NCBI GenBank assembly: GCA_023430425.1
Contig: JAEZAR010000233.1
Location: 1 to 6,978, forward strand
Direction of reading: 5' to 3'
DNA length: 6,978 nt
DNA from: Actinomycetes bacterium
Lineage (GTDB): Bacteria > Actinomycetota > Actinomycetes > Actinomycetales > Cellulomonadaceae
Shown here: positions 1 to 6,741 of the stretch, piece by piece
Layout of the letters: each line of letters opens with the position of its first letter
Position numbering within the stretch: the first letter of the stretch is position 1
Notes under the pieces: generated by a model
What the model saw: the letters and a program-made list of their open reading frames with translations, nothing else
What the model was told of the DNA's origin: nothing
Databases searched by the model: none
Translations under genes and position numbers: made by a program

Positions 1-245
1 TGACGTGGACCGTGACGTTCAGCGCCGCGGGCACCTACACGCTGCGGGTGACGGACGTCAGCGGTGCCCTGCTGGGTGACGAGGTCGTCACCGTCGCGGC
101 GGCCCCCGGCGGCACCGGCACCGGCGGCGCGCTGAGCGACACGGGCTTCGAGGCCATGGAGCTCGCGCTCGGCGCAGGCGCCCTGATCCTCGCCGGCGGC
201 GCCGCCATCGCCGTCGTCCGCCGCCGCCAGACCGCGCGGGCCTGA
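1..245 (+). CDS. C-terminal end of a sortase-type surface protein (5' truncated)
   Basis: The reading frame is already open at the left edge (first full codon at base 3) and ends at TGA 243-245, so only about the last 80 residues are visible. The GTG at 12 is inside the frame and is not taken as the start. What is seen: a beta-rich segment (TFSAAGTYTLRVTD, then GDEVVTVAA) like the last strands of an Ig-like domain, a Gly/Thr linker, an LSDTG pentapeptide at 132-146, a hydrophobic Ala/Gly/Leu segment of about 20 residues, and a positively charged RRRQTARA tail. This is the usual order of a cell-wall sorting signal: the sortase would cut between Thr and Gly and join the protein to peptidoglycan. 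LSDTG differs from LPXTG and from the LAXTG preferred by actinobacterial class E sortases, so the sortase class is uncertain. A membrane-retained protein is the alternative. The function of the missing N-terminal part is unknown. Confidence 0.8.
   Translation, partial: TWTVTFSAAGTYTLRVTDVSGALLGDEVVTVAAAPGGTGTGGALSDTGFEAMELALGAGALILAGGAAIAVVRRRQTARA
132..146 (+). other. LSDTG sorting-signal-like motif
   Basis: Five codons read Leu-Ser-Asp-Thr-Gly, directly before a hydrophobic helix and an Arg-rich tail at the protein's C-terminus. Position and context fit a sortase recognition site; the Ser at the second position is non-canonical. Confidence 0.6.
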
Positions 246-267
246 CCGACTCTGACCGCACTGCCCG

Positions 268-300
268 GAGGGCCCGTCGCAGCAGCGGCGGGCCCTTCGT
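268..300. terminator. Hairpin terminator between convergent genes, probably bidirectional
   Basis: Bases 270-280 (GGGCCCGTCGC) pair with 285-295 (GCGGCGGGCCC) in an 11-bp stem with one G-U wobble and an AGCA loop. A269-T296 extends the stem. It lies 25 bases after the stop of the plus-strand gene and about 50 bases after the stop of the minus-strand lipoprotein gene, so it can serve both. There is no proper U tract (TTCGT on the plus side), which is common for actinobacterial terminators. Confidence 0.65.
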
Positions 301-348
301 GGTGCCTCGGGTGCCGCCGGCGGCGAGCCCCGCGGCCGGAGCCACCGC

Positions 349-882
349 TCAGCCGAGCGCTCCGGCGATCAGGTCGTACTGCGCCGGCTCGGTCGGGATG
401 ACGACGACGCCCTGGACGCGCAGGTGCGGCGGCGGGGCGGAGGGGTACGAGCTCGTGCTCCGGAGGAAGGCGACGTAGGCGTCGTCGTCGGGGATGGCGT
501 ACAGGTGAACGGGTGCGCCGTCGAGGACGCACGTCACGGCGCGCTCGGCGTAGGCGGGCGGTGACGGCCACTGCGTGACGTCGGCGCAGCCGACGGCTGC
601 GGCGAGGGCCCCCAGGTCCGACGACGGCTCGGGTTGTGCCGGGACCGCGGGCGTCGCGGCCACGGTCGGCTCCGGGGTGGTGCCCGGCGTGGGACCGCGG
701 ACCGTGCCCCCGTCGCCGTCGTCCACGTCGGCGCCCACGTCCGAGTCGTCGGACGACGGGCTCGGGGCGGCCGTCGCGGCCTCGCGAGCGGTGCCCCGTG
801 GTTCCTGCGGTTCGGTGGCGCAGGCGGGGAGCAGGAGCAGCATGACGGCTGCGAGAGCGACGCGACCGCTGGGCAAGGCCAT
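349..882 (-). CDS. Putative secreted lipoprotein, 177 aa, function unknown
   Basis: The protein starts with a lipoprotein signal peptide: a short n-region ending in Arg7, a hydrophobic run, and the lipobox L-P-A-C with Cys21 as the predicted lipid-modified residue. It would therefore be anchored on the outer face of the membrane. Residues about 22-90 are a low-complexity linker rich in Pro, Thr, Ser, Ala and Asp, including an acidic stretch (DSDVGADVDDGDGG), and probably span the cell wall. Residues about 91-177 look like a small folded domain with two cysteines, Cys99 and Cys118, placed for a disulfide, followed by alternating strand-like and helix-like segments (HLYAIPDDDAYVAFLRS, RVQGVVVIP). 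I do not recognise the domain. ATG at 882 is chosen because it gives a complete signal peptide; there is no Shine-Dalgarno sequence in front of it. The gene is divergent from the peroxidase gene and convergent with the upstream surface-protein gene, so it is probably a single-gene unit. Confidence 0.82.
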   Translation of the reverse strand: MALPSGRVALAAVMLLLLPACATEPQEPRGTAREAATAAPSPSSDDSDVGADVDDGDGGTVRGPTPGTTPEPTVAATPAVPAQPEPSSDLGALAAAVGCADVTQWPSPPAYAERAVTCVLDGAPVHLYAIPDDDAYVAFLRSTSSYPSAPPPHLRVQGVVVIPTEPAQYDLIAGALG

Positions 883-893
883 GCCCGAGTTTA
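883..893 (-). promoter_or_regulatory. Candidate -10 element of a leaderless transcript for the lipoprotein gene
   Basis: Reading the minus strand, TAAACT (bases 893 to 888) fits the actinobacterial -10 pattern TAnnnT and is followed by only five bases (CGGGC) before the ATG. Transcription would then begin at or next to the start codon, which agrees with the lack of a Shine-Dalgarno sequence. No convincing -35 element is seen. Inference from spacing only. Confidence 0.35.
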
Positions 894-983
894 TGTACAG
901 TTCGGCCAGGGGTGGCTGGAATTAACCCGATGTAGGCCGGATGGGTGAGACGCCTGTCATATAGCACCGGGTGTCCAGGAGGA

Positions 984-1003
984 TATGGGACCAAGGTCGC
1001 ATA
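984..1003. promoter_or_regulatory. Imperfect dyad, possible operator upstream of the peroxidase gene
   Basis: The arms TATGGGACC (984-992) and GGTCGCATA (995-1003) are inverted repeats matching at 8 of 9 positions around a central AA. The dyad lies 37 bases upstream of the peroxidase ATG in the divergent intergenic region, where a repressor or activator could bind. Part of it (GGGACC, 987-992) can also pair in RNA with GGTCCC (1031-1036), which overlaps the Shine-Dalgarno region. No clear promoter is visible; TATAGC at 960-965 is a weak -10 candidate. No regulator family is assigned. Confidence 0.3.
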
Positions 1004-1026
1004 CCTGCGGCTCGTGCCACTTGTCC

Positions 1027-1032
1027 GGGAGG
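1027..1032 (+). promoter_or_regulatory. Ribosome-binding site that sets the peroxidase start at 1041
   Basis: GGGAGG lies eight bases before ATG 1041. It decides between this ATG and the earlier in-frame GTG at 945: starting at 1041 yields a normal signal peptide at the N-terminus, while the longer form would bury it behind 32 non-conserved-looking residues including a lone Cys. Confidence 0.75.
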
Positions 1033-1040
1033 TCCCCCGC

Positions 1041-4000
1041 ATGTCCGATCCCAAGCGGCACCGAAGGGTGTCTCGCCGCTCACGCGCGGCCAGAGCCACC
1101 GCTTCGGTCTCGACGGCCGCCGTCGCACTCGCCGGAGTCGTCCTCGCCACCGGTACGCCGGCTGTGGCGGCGACCGACACCGAGCCGTCCTTCGAGCTCA
1201 TCGCCAGTGATCTCGAGTTCATCCTCGCCCAGATCCAGATCTCCGAAGCCCATGCGGCCGGCGGCGACCTCCTGTGCGACTCGCCGCTCGACGAGAGCGG
1301 CAAGTGCGTCCCCGACCCGATGCTCCCGTGGGGCCTGCGGACCGTCGACGGTTCCTTCAACAACCTCGAGTTCGACATCCATCTCGGCTCGGGCGACGAG
1401 GAGTTCCCCCGCCTCCTCCCGATCCACTGGCGTGGGGCGGACCCGGTTCCCCCAGGGGTCCCGCCCTTCATGCAGAACCCGCCGGGCGTCACGGACGTCT
1501 GCGAGGCGGGCACCACGTGCTACGAGCAGACCAACGGCTTCGTCTACGACTCCTCCCCCCGCACGATCAGCAACCTCATCGTCGACTCGTCGACGAGCAA
1601 CCCGGCGGCCGTCGACGCCGCCGCGGACCGCGAGGGCTCCTTCACCGACCCGGTGACCGGCAGCATCTACGTCCCCGACTCGGCGCCGGACGAGGGTCTC
1701 TCCGCCCCGGTCAACGCGTGGATGACGTTCTTCGGGCAGTTCTTCGACCACGGCCTGGACCTGGTCGACAAGGGCGGCAACGGCACCATCGTCGTCCCGC
1801 TCGAGGAGGACGACCCCCTGTGGGACGTCACGCCCCCGAACCAGCGCTTCATGATGCTCACCCGGGCGACGAACGGCGCCGGGCCGGACGGTGTGCTCGG
1901 CACCACTGACGACGTCCGCCAGCACAACAACGAGACCACGGCGTTCGTCGACCAGAACCAGACCTACACCTCCCACCCCTCGCACCAGGCGTTCCTGCGT
2001 GAGTACAGGCTGGTCGACGGCAGCCCGCAGGCGACGGGCCGGCTCCTCGACGGGGCCAACGGTGGCCTCGCCACGTGGGACGACGCCAAGCGCCAGGCCC
2101 GCGAGGTGCTCGGCATCGAGCTCGGCGGACCGCCTGGAACGCCAGGTGACTACCCCGACGTCGTCAGCGCACCGCACCTGGTGATGGACCTGTACGGCAA
2201 CTTCATCCCGGGCGACAACGGGTTCCCGCAGCTCATGACGACCAACGGCGTCATCGAGGGCAACCCGGACGCGCCGATCTCCACCGCCGACGCGCTCCGC
2301 ACCGGGCACGCGTTCCTCGAGGACATCGCCCACGGCGCGACGCAGGACCCGACGGACCTCAGCGGCTACGACAACGTGCTGCTCGGACAGCACTTCGTCA
2401 CGGGCGACGGTCGCGGCAACGAGAACATCGCGCTCACGGCGGTCCACCACGTGTTCCACTCCGAGCACAACCGTCTCGTGGCGCACGCCGACGAGATCCT
2501 GCACCGGGCGGGCAACGAGGCTCTGCTGGCAGCGTTCGAGGACCAGAGCGAGGCGGACGACTGGACCTACGAGGAGCGGCTCTTCCAGGTCGCCCGGTTC
2601 GCCAACGAGATGCAGTACCAGCACCTGGTCTTCGAGGAGTTCGCGCGCCGGATCCAGCCGAACATCGACCCGGTCGTGTTCAACGAGAACTCCTATGACT
2701 CCACGATCGACCCGTCGATCGTCGCGGAGTTCGCGCACGTGGTGTACCGCTTCGGCCACTCCATGCTGACCGAGGACATCGCCCGTGAGGGCTTCGGGGC
2801 CGAGGACATGCCGCTGCTCGCCGGCTTCCTCAACCCCGTGGCGTTCCACTGCCGCACGGTGCCCGGACCCGGCAACGTCTGCCCCCCCGGTGACGAGCTC
2901 ACCCCGGACCAGGCGGCCGGATCGATCATCAACGGCACCACCGACCAGACCGCGAGCCAGATCGACGAGCTCGTGACCGACACGCTGCGCAACAGCCTGC
3001 TCGGCCTGCCGCTCGACCTGGCCGCGATCAACATCATGCGTGGCCGGGACGCCGGCGTCCCGCCGCTGCAGACGGCCCGCCAGATGTTCTTCGACGCCAC
3101 CGGCAACACCAACCTCGAGCCGTACACGAGCTGGGCAGACTTCGGTCTGGCGCTGAAGAACGGCAACAACTTCGGCCGCGGGGAGTCCACCGCGTCGCTC
3201 GTCAACTTCGTGGCGGCGTACGGCACCCACCCGTCGGTCCTCGGGGCCGACACGCTGGCCGAGAAGCGGGCCGCCGCCGACGTCCTGGTCAACGGCGCGC
3301 CGACGGTCCAGTTCACGTCCCGCATCGCCGGGCCGAACCGGTTCGCGACGAGCGCTGCCATCAGCAGCTCGCACTTCGGTCCGGGCGTCCCCGTGGTGTA
3401 CGTCGCGAACGGCGGCAACTTCCCGGACGCCATGGCGGCCGGGCCGGCGGCAGCGCAGGAGGGTGGCCCGGTCCTGCTCGTGCAGCCCAACGCCATCCCG
3501 GCTCAGACGGCACTCGAGCTGATCCGGCTCAACCCGGGACGGATCGTCGTCCTCGGTGACCCGGCAAGCGTGAACGCGCAGGTCATGGCGTCGTTGGCCA
3601 CCTACACCGAGGGGCCGGTCGCCCGGATCGCCGGGTCGAACCGGTTCGCGACAGCGGTCGCCATCAGCGCCGCGCACTTCGAGCCGGGCGTGGAGACGCT
3701 GTACGTGGCGGACGGGACGAACTACCCCGACGCCCTCGCCGCCGCTCCCGTCGCCGCCCGGGACGGGTCCCCGATCCTCCTCGTGCCGCCGACCGGCCCG
3801 GTGCCCGTCATGGTGCAGCAGGAGATCCTCCGACTCGACCCCGGCCGGATCGTCGTCCTCGGCGGTACCCCCTCGGTCTCCGCTGCGACCATGGCGGCGA
3901 TCGACGCCCTGACCGACGCCCCGGTGACGCGGATCGCCGGCGCCGACCGGTTCCAGACGGCCGTGAGCATCGTCACCGCCTCGTACCCGAGCGGTGCGGA

Positions 4001-6617
4001 CACGGTGTACGTCACGACCGGTCTGAACTACCCGGACGCGCTGTCCGTGGGTGCCGTCGCGGGTCTGCAGGACGCGCCCGTCCTGCTGGTCCCGACGGGG
4101 TCCGTGGTCCCCGCCCACGTCGCTGCGACGATCGTGGCACTCGGCGCGAAGAAGGTCATCGTCCTGGGTGACACGGCCAGCGTGTCCGCAGCCCAGATGA
4201 CAGCGCTCGAGGCACTCGCCCCGACCGTCGTCGTCCCGGCCGACCGGGCGGAGTTCATGAACAGCACCGGCGCCTGGGCCGGCCCCAGCCAGTACGAGAC
4301 CGTCACCGGTCTCGAGGGTGTCGACTTCTGGGTCGGCGGACTGGCCGAGGCGCTCGACCCGTTCGGCGGCATGCTCGGATCGACGTTCAACTTCGTGTTC
4401 GAGAAGCAGCTGGAGAACCTCCAGTTCGGCGACAGGTTCTACTACCTGTTCCGCAACCAGGGGAACCAGCTGTTCGCAGGGCTCGAGGCGAACTCCTTCT
4501 CCTCGCTCGTCCAGCGCAACACGGACGCGTCGCTGATCCCGGCGGACGTCTTCGGCATCCACGACCCGTTCTTCGACGTGGAGAACCTGCCGTCGCCGCT
4601 GCCGCCGGGCCTCGTCCAGATGCCCAACGGGCAGCTCCGGTGGGACGGTGACGAGCACATCGAGATCCACGGTCACCGGACGCTCGCGGACAACCTCCGC
4701 GGCGGCCAGGGTGACGACGCCCTGTGGGGCTACGGCGGGAACGACCGCATCGAGGGTGGGTCGGGCAACGACTCGATCCTCGGCGGCATCGGGAACGACA
4801 TCCTCACGGACACCTTCGGTGACGACAACATCAAGGGTCAGCAGGGCAACGACGCCATCGACACCGGCTACGGGTTCGACCTGGCGCTCGGCGGCTCCGG
4901 GGACGACTTCATCGTCGGCGGCCACGAGGCCAAGACGGTCTTCGCCGGCACCGGGCAGGACATCGTGGTCGGTGGCACCGGTCGGGACAACATCTTCGGC
5001 AACGAGGGTGACGACTGGATCGAGGGCGGCGACCACGCCGATCTCCTCATGGGCGACAACTCGAACCAGTTCCAGAACGACCGGATCGGCGGCGCCGACG
5101 TCCTCATCGCAGGTGGCGGCTCCGACGACTACGACGCTGAGGGCGGCGACGACATCATGGTCGCCCAGCTCGGCGGCACCGACCGGTTCCACGGCATGTT
5201 CGGGTTCGACTACGTCACCTACTACGGGGAGGACGGGAACGTCGATGCGGACCTCAACTTCAACCTTCTGCAGCCGCCGTCGGTCACGGCCATCCGCGAC
5301 CGGTTCCTGCAGGTCGAGGCGCTCTCGGGCGGGGATGGCGACGACATCCTCCGCGGGCGCGGGTTCTCCCTCGACGAGTTCAACGACGAGGGCGACCCGA
5401 TCAACAAGCTCACCGAGGCGGGGCTGGACCGGATCGCGGGCCTGGAGGCCCTGCTTCGCCCGAACGGGCACGTGCAGGACTATGCGCTGCGACTGATGGA
5501 CGACCCCCTGCTCATCGACAACGACGGTGTCAGCAACCTGCTCATGGGTGGCAACGGCAGCGACATGATCGAGGGCCGGTACGGGGACGACTTCATCGAG
5601 GGTGACGCGTATCTGCGGGTCCAGCTCGAGTACAACGGGGTCCGCTACGACTCCGCCAACGGCCTCCGCGCCGGCGTGTTCGCAGGCTCGATCGACCCCG
5701 GCGACATCGTGATCATCCGCGAGATCGTCGTCGACCCGGGTCAGGACGGCGTGGTCGACACGGCGGTCTACGAGTTCCCGTTCGCGGAGTACGAGGTGAC
5801 CTACCTCGGCGACGACTACTGGCGGGTGTTCCACACCGGGGCCGCCGAGCTCGAGGAGGCCGACGGGAACGACATCCTCCACGCGATCGAGATGCTGCAG
5901 TTCGACGGCCAGTGCTTCACCCTCAACCCGGAGGGCGCGACGCCGGCCGAGCAGCTCATCCCGTGCGGCGTGGCGGGCACGGTCGTCATCGACGACCAGA
6001 ACCCGCTCGAGGGCCGGCCGATGACGGCGACCGTCACGCTCGCCGACGGCGTCAGCGCAACCGGCGTCCGCTTCAACTGGCAGCAGTGCGAGGCGGGCGA
6101 GGGTTGCGAGCCGTCGGAGGTCGACAACAGCCTGCCCGACACGCCCGACGGGCTGGTGGACACATTCGTCCCGACCAACCCGGACGTCGGGTACCAGATG
6201 CGCGTGACCGTCACGTTCATCGACGGCGACGGCATCCTCCGGAGCATCGTCTCGGAGCCGACCACAGGTCTGGTCGGGAACGTGAACGACGCCCCGACGC
6301 CGCCCACCCTCACGCCGACCGAGCCGGTCGTGGGCAACGCGGTGGTGGCATCGTCGTTCACCGACCCCGATGGCACAGAGGCTGCACGGGAGACCGGCAT
6401 CCTCTACGAGTGGCAGGGTTCGACGAACGGCTCCACGTGGCAGGTGCTCGCGTCGGGCCTCGACACGGGGATCCTCATCACCGAGGCCCACGTCGGGATG
6501 CAGATCCGGGCGCGGATCGTCTTCACCGACGATCACGGCACGGAGGAGACCATGTTCACGGCGCCCACAGCGCCCGTGGGGGTGAACTCCGTGCTGGCCC
6601 TGGTCACGGTGACGTGA
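1041..6617 (+). CDS. Secreted animal-type haem peroxidase with nested CWB2 wall-binding repeats and RTX calcium-binding repeats
   Basis: Secreted protein of 1858 aa. Residues 1-43 are a long Arg-rich signal peptide ending PAVA. Residues about 48-754 and 1066-1185 together form a myeloperoxidase-family (peroxidase-cyclooxygenase superfamily, peroxicin-type) haem peroxidase. Compared with human myeloperoxidase from memory, Gln233, Asp236 and His237 in GQFFDHGLD match Q91/D94/H95 (distal His and one haem-ester Asp). Arg458 and Glu461 in GDGRGNE match R239/E242. His573 in YRFGHS is the proximal haem ligand, and Asn664 in AINIMRGRD is its partner. Three CWB2 repeats (761 to about 1060) interrupt this domain; DFWVGGLAE (from 1095) and GDRFYY (about 1130) then resume it. 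RTX nonapeptides follow (1221-1337, with more near 1430 and 1503-1521), then two Ig-like domains (1646-1750, 1751-1858). The expected reaction is H2O2-driven oxidation of halides, thiocyanate or organic substrates at the cell surface; the substrate cannot be read from the sequence. There is no sorting signal, so anchoring would be through CWB2. The ten cysteines of the mature protein form five close pairs. It is probably monocistronic, with a hairpin after the stop. Confidence 0.93.
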   Translation: MSDPKRHRRVSRRSRAARATASVSTAAVALAGVVLATGTPAVAATDTEPSFELIASDLEFILAQIQISEAHAAGGDLLCDSPLDESGKCVPDPMLPWGLRTVDGSFNNLEFDIHLGSGDEEFPRLLPIHWRGADPVPPGVPPFMQNPPGVTDVCEAGTTCYEQTNGFVYDSSPRTISNLIVDSSTSNPAAVDAAADREGSFTDPVTGSIYVPDSAPDEGLSAPVNAWMTFFGQFFDHGLDLVDKGGNGTIVVPLEEDDPLWDVTPPNQRFMMLTRATNGAGPDGVLGTTDDVRQHNNETTAFVDQNQTYTSHPSHQAFLREYRLVDGSPQATGRLLDGANGGLATWDDAKRQAREVLGIELGGPPGTPGDYPDVVSAPHLVMDLYGNFIPGDNGFPQLMTTNGVIEGNPDAPISTADALRTGHAFLEDIAHGATQDPTDLSGYDNVLLGQHFVTGDGRGNENIALTAVHHVFHSEHNRLVAHADEILHRAGNEALLAAFEDQSEADDWTYEERLFQVARFANEMQYQHLVFEEFARRIQPNIDPVVFNENSYDSTIDPSIVAEFAHVVYRFGHSMLTEDIAREGFGAEDMPLLAGFLNPVAFHCRTVPGPGNVCPPGDELTPDQAAGSIINGTTDQTASQIDELVTDTLRNSLLGLPLDLAAINIMRGRDAGVPPLQTARQMFFDATGNTNLEPYTSWADFGLALKNGNNFGRGESTASLVNFVAAYGTHPSVLGADTLAEKRAAADVLVNGAPTVQFTSRIAGPNRFATSAAISSSHFGPGVPVVYVANGGNFPDAMAAGPAAAQEGGPVLLVQPNAIPAQTALELIRLNPGRIVVLGDPASVNAQVMASLATYTEGPVARIAGSNRFATAVAISAAHFEPGVETLYVADGTNYPDALAAAPVAARDGSPILLVPPTGPVPVMVQQEILRLDPGRIVVLGGTPSVSAATMAAIDALTDAPVTRIAGADRFQTAVSIVTASYPSGADTVYVTTGLNYPDALSVGAVAGLQDAPVLLVPTGSVVPAHVAATIVALGAKKVIVLGDTASVSAAQMTALEALAPTVVVPADRAEFMNSTGAWAGPSQYETVTGLEGVDFWVGGLAEALDPFGGMLGSTFNFVFEKQLENLQFGDRFYYLFRNQGNQLFAGLEANSFSSLVQRNTDASLIPADVFGIHDPFFDVENLPSPLPPGLVQMPNGQLRWDGDEHIEIHGHRTLADNLRGGQGDDALWGYGGNDRIEGGSGNDSILGGIGNDILTDTFGDDNIKGQQGNDAIDTGYGFDLALGGSGDDFIVGGHEAKTVFAGTGQDIVVGGTGRDNIFGNEGDDWIEGGDHADLLMGDNSNQFQNDRIGGADVLIAGGGSDDYDAEGGDDIMVAQLGGTDRFHGMFGFDYVTYYGEDGNVDADLNFNLLQPPSVTAIRDRFLQVEALSGGDGDDILRGRGFSLDEFNDEGDPINKLTEAGLDRIAGLEALLRPNGHVQDYALRLMDDPLLIDNDGVSNLLMGGNGSDMIEGRYGDDFIEGDAYLRVQLEYNGVRYDSANGLRAGVFAGSIDPGDIVIIREIVVDPGQDGVVDTAVYEFPFAEYEVTYLGDDYWRVFHTGAAELEEADGNDILHAIEMLQFDGQCFTLNPEGATPAEQLIPCGVAGTVVIDDQNPLEGRPMTATVTLADGVSATGVRFNWQQCEAGEGCEPSEVDNSLPDTPDGLVDTFVPTNPDVGYQMRVTVTFIDGDGILRSIVSEPTTGLVGNVNDAPTPPTLTPTEPVVGNAVVASSFTDPDGTEAARETGILYEWQGSTNGSTWQVLASGLDTGILITEAHVGMQIRARIVFTDDHGTEETMFTAPTAPVGVNSVLALVTVT
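3321..4223 (+). repeat. Three tandem CWB2 (cell wall binding type 2) repeats within the peroxidase gene
   Basis: Each unit begins with the CWB2 signature RIAGxxRF (codons starting at 3321, 3624 and 3930; spacing 101 and 102 residues). Each continues with a YV...G..(F/Y)PDA(M/L) segment, a P(V/I)LLV strand and (R/K)(I/V)(I/V)VLG. In Clostridioides difficile Cwp proteins three such repeats together form one module that holds proteins on the wall by binding an anionic polymer, and exactly three are present here. Repeats 1 and 2 resemble each other more than either resembles repeat 3. Confidence 0.92.
4701..5051 (+). repeat. RTX nonapeptide array, 13 units in exact register (27-bp period)
   Basis: Thirteen consecutive nine-residue units follow the GGxGxDxUx pattern without a register slip, from GGQGDDALW to GGDHADLLM. 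Units 5, 7, 9 and 13 are degenerate; GGHEAKTVF has lost the Asp. Such arrays fold into a calcium-filled beta roll outside the cell. Isolated further units are at 5328-5354 (GGDGDDILR) and 5547-5609 (GGNGSDMIE, GRYGDDFIE). Confidence 0.9.
5976..6614 (+). other. Two C-terminal Ig-like domains of the peroxidase
   Basis: Two related segments, residues about 1646-1750 and 1751-1858, each contain a W-Q core (FNWQQ, YEWQG), a VGYQMRV / VGMQIRA strand, and a following TFIDGDG / VFTDDHG strand. They are joined by NVNDAPTPP, a junction typical of tandem extracellular Ig- or cadherin-like domains. They probably act as a spacer or adhesive stalk. The first carries its own close Cys pair (QQCEAGEGC). Confidence 0.65.
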
Positions 6618-6663
6618 CGGCAGTACGGAACGGCTCGCTTCGGCGGGGGCCGGTCCGATAGGT

Positions 6664-6701
6664 GGCTCGGGGGCCGTAGCGCAGGCTACGGCCCCCGGGC
6701 C
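6664..6701 (+). terminator. Strong hairpin terminator after the peroxidase gene
   Basis: GGGGGCCGTAGC (6669-6680) pairs perfectly with GCTACGGCCCCC (6685-6696) across a GCAG loop. Flanking bases 6664-6668 and 6697-6701 add five more pairs, one a G-U wobble. It starts 47 bases after the stop codon. No U tract follows, as is common in this phylum. Confidence 0.75.
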
Positions 6702-6741
6702 CTGCCCCCGCCGTCGCGTGATGCGGACCGCGAAGATCCGT

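Noticed and set aside
945..1040. Upstream in-frame GTG at 945 as start of the peroxidase
   Set aside because: It would place 32 residues with no signal-peptide character, including a lone Cys, before a proper signal peptide. ATG 1041 has GGGAGG at good spacing.
961..1040. Possible riboswitch (cobalamin-like GCCACT, or c-di-AMP type) in the peroxidase leader
   Set aside because: Only short matches such as GCCACTTG followed by CCGGGAGG are present. The conserved core and multi-stem layout of those classes cannot be built in this short region.
1041..1170. Twin-arginine signal peptide for the peroxidase, suggested by several Arg pairs
   Set aside because: The Arg pairs (RRV, RRS) lack the RRxFLK context before the hydrophobic core, so a Sec signal with a long basic n-region is more likely.
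35..1516. Minus-strand open frame of 493 codons crossing three gene boundaries
   Set aside because: It overlaps the lipoprotein gene in another frame and both neighbouring plus-strand genes, has an Arg-rich composition, and shows no start signal or domain.
3334..3648. 12-bp palindrome CGAACCGGTTCG occurring twice (3334-3345 and 3637-3648)
   Set aside because: Both copies encode the same CWB2 signature residues (NRF) at equivalent repeat positions, so coding duplication explains them better than a regulatory site.
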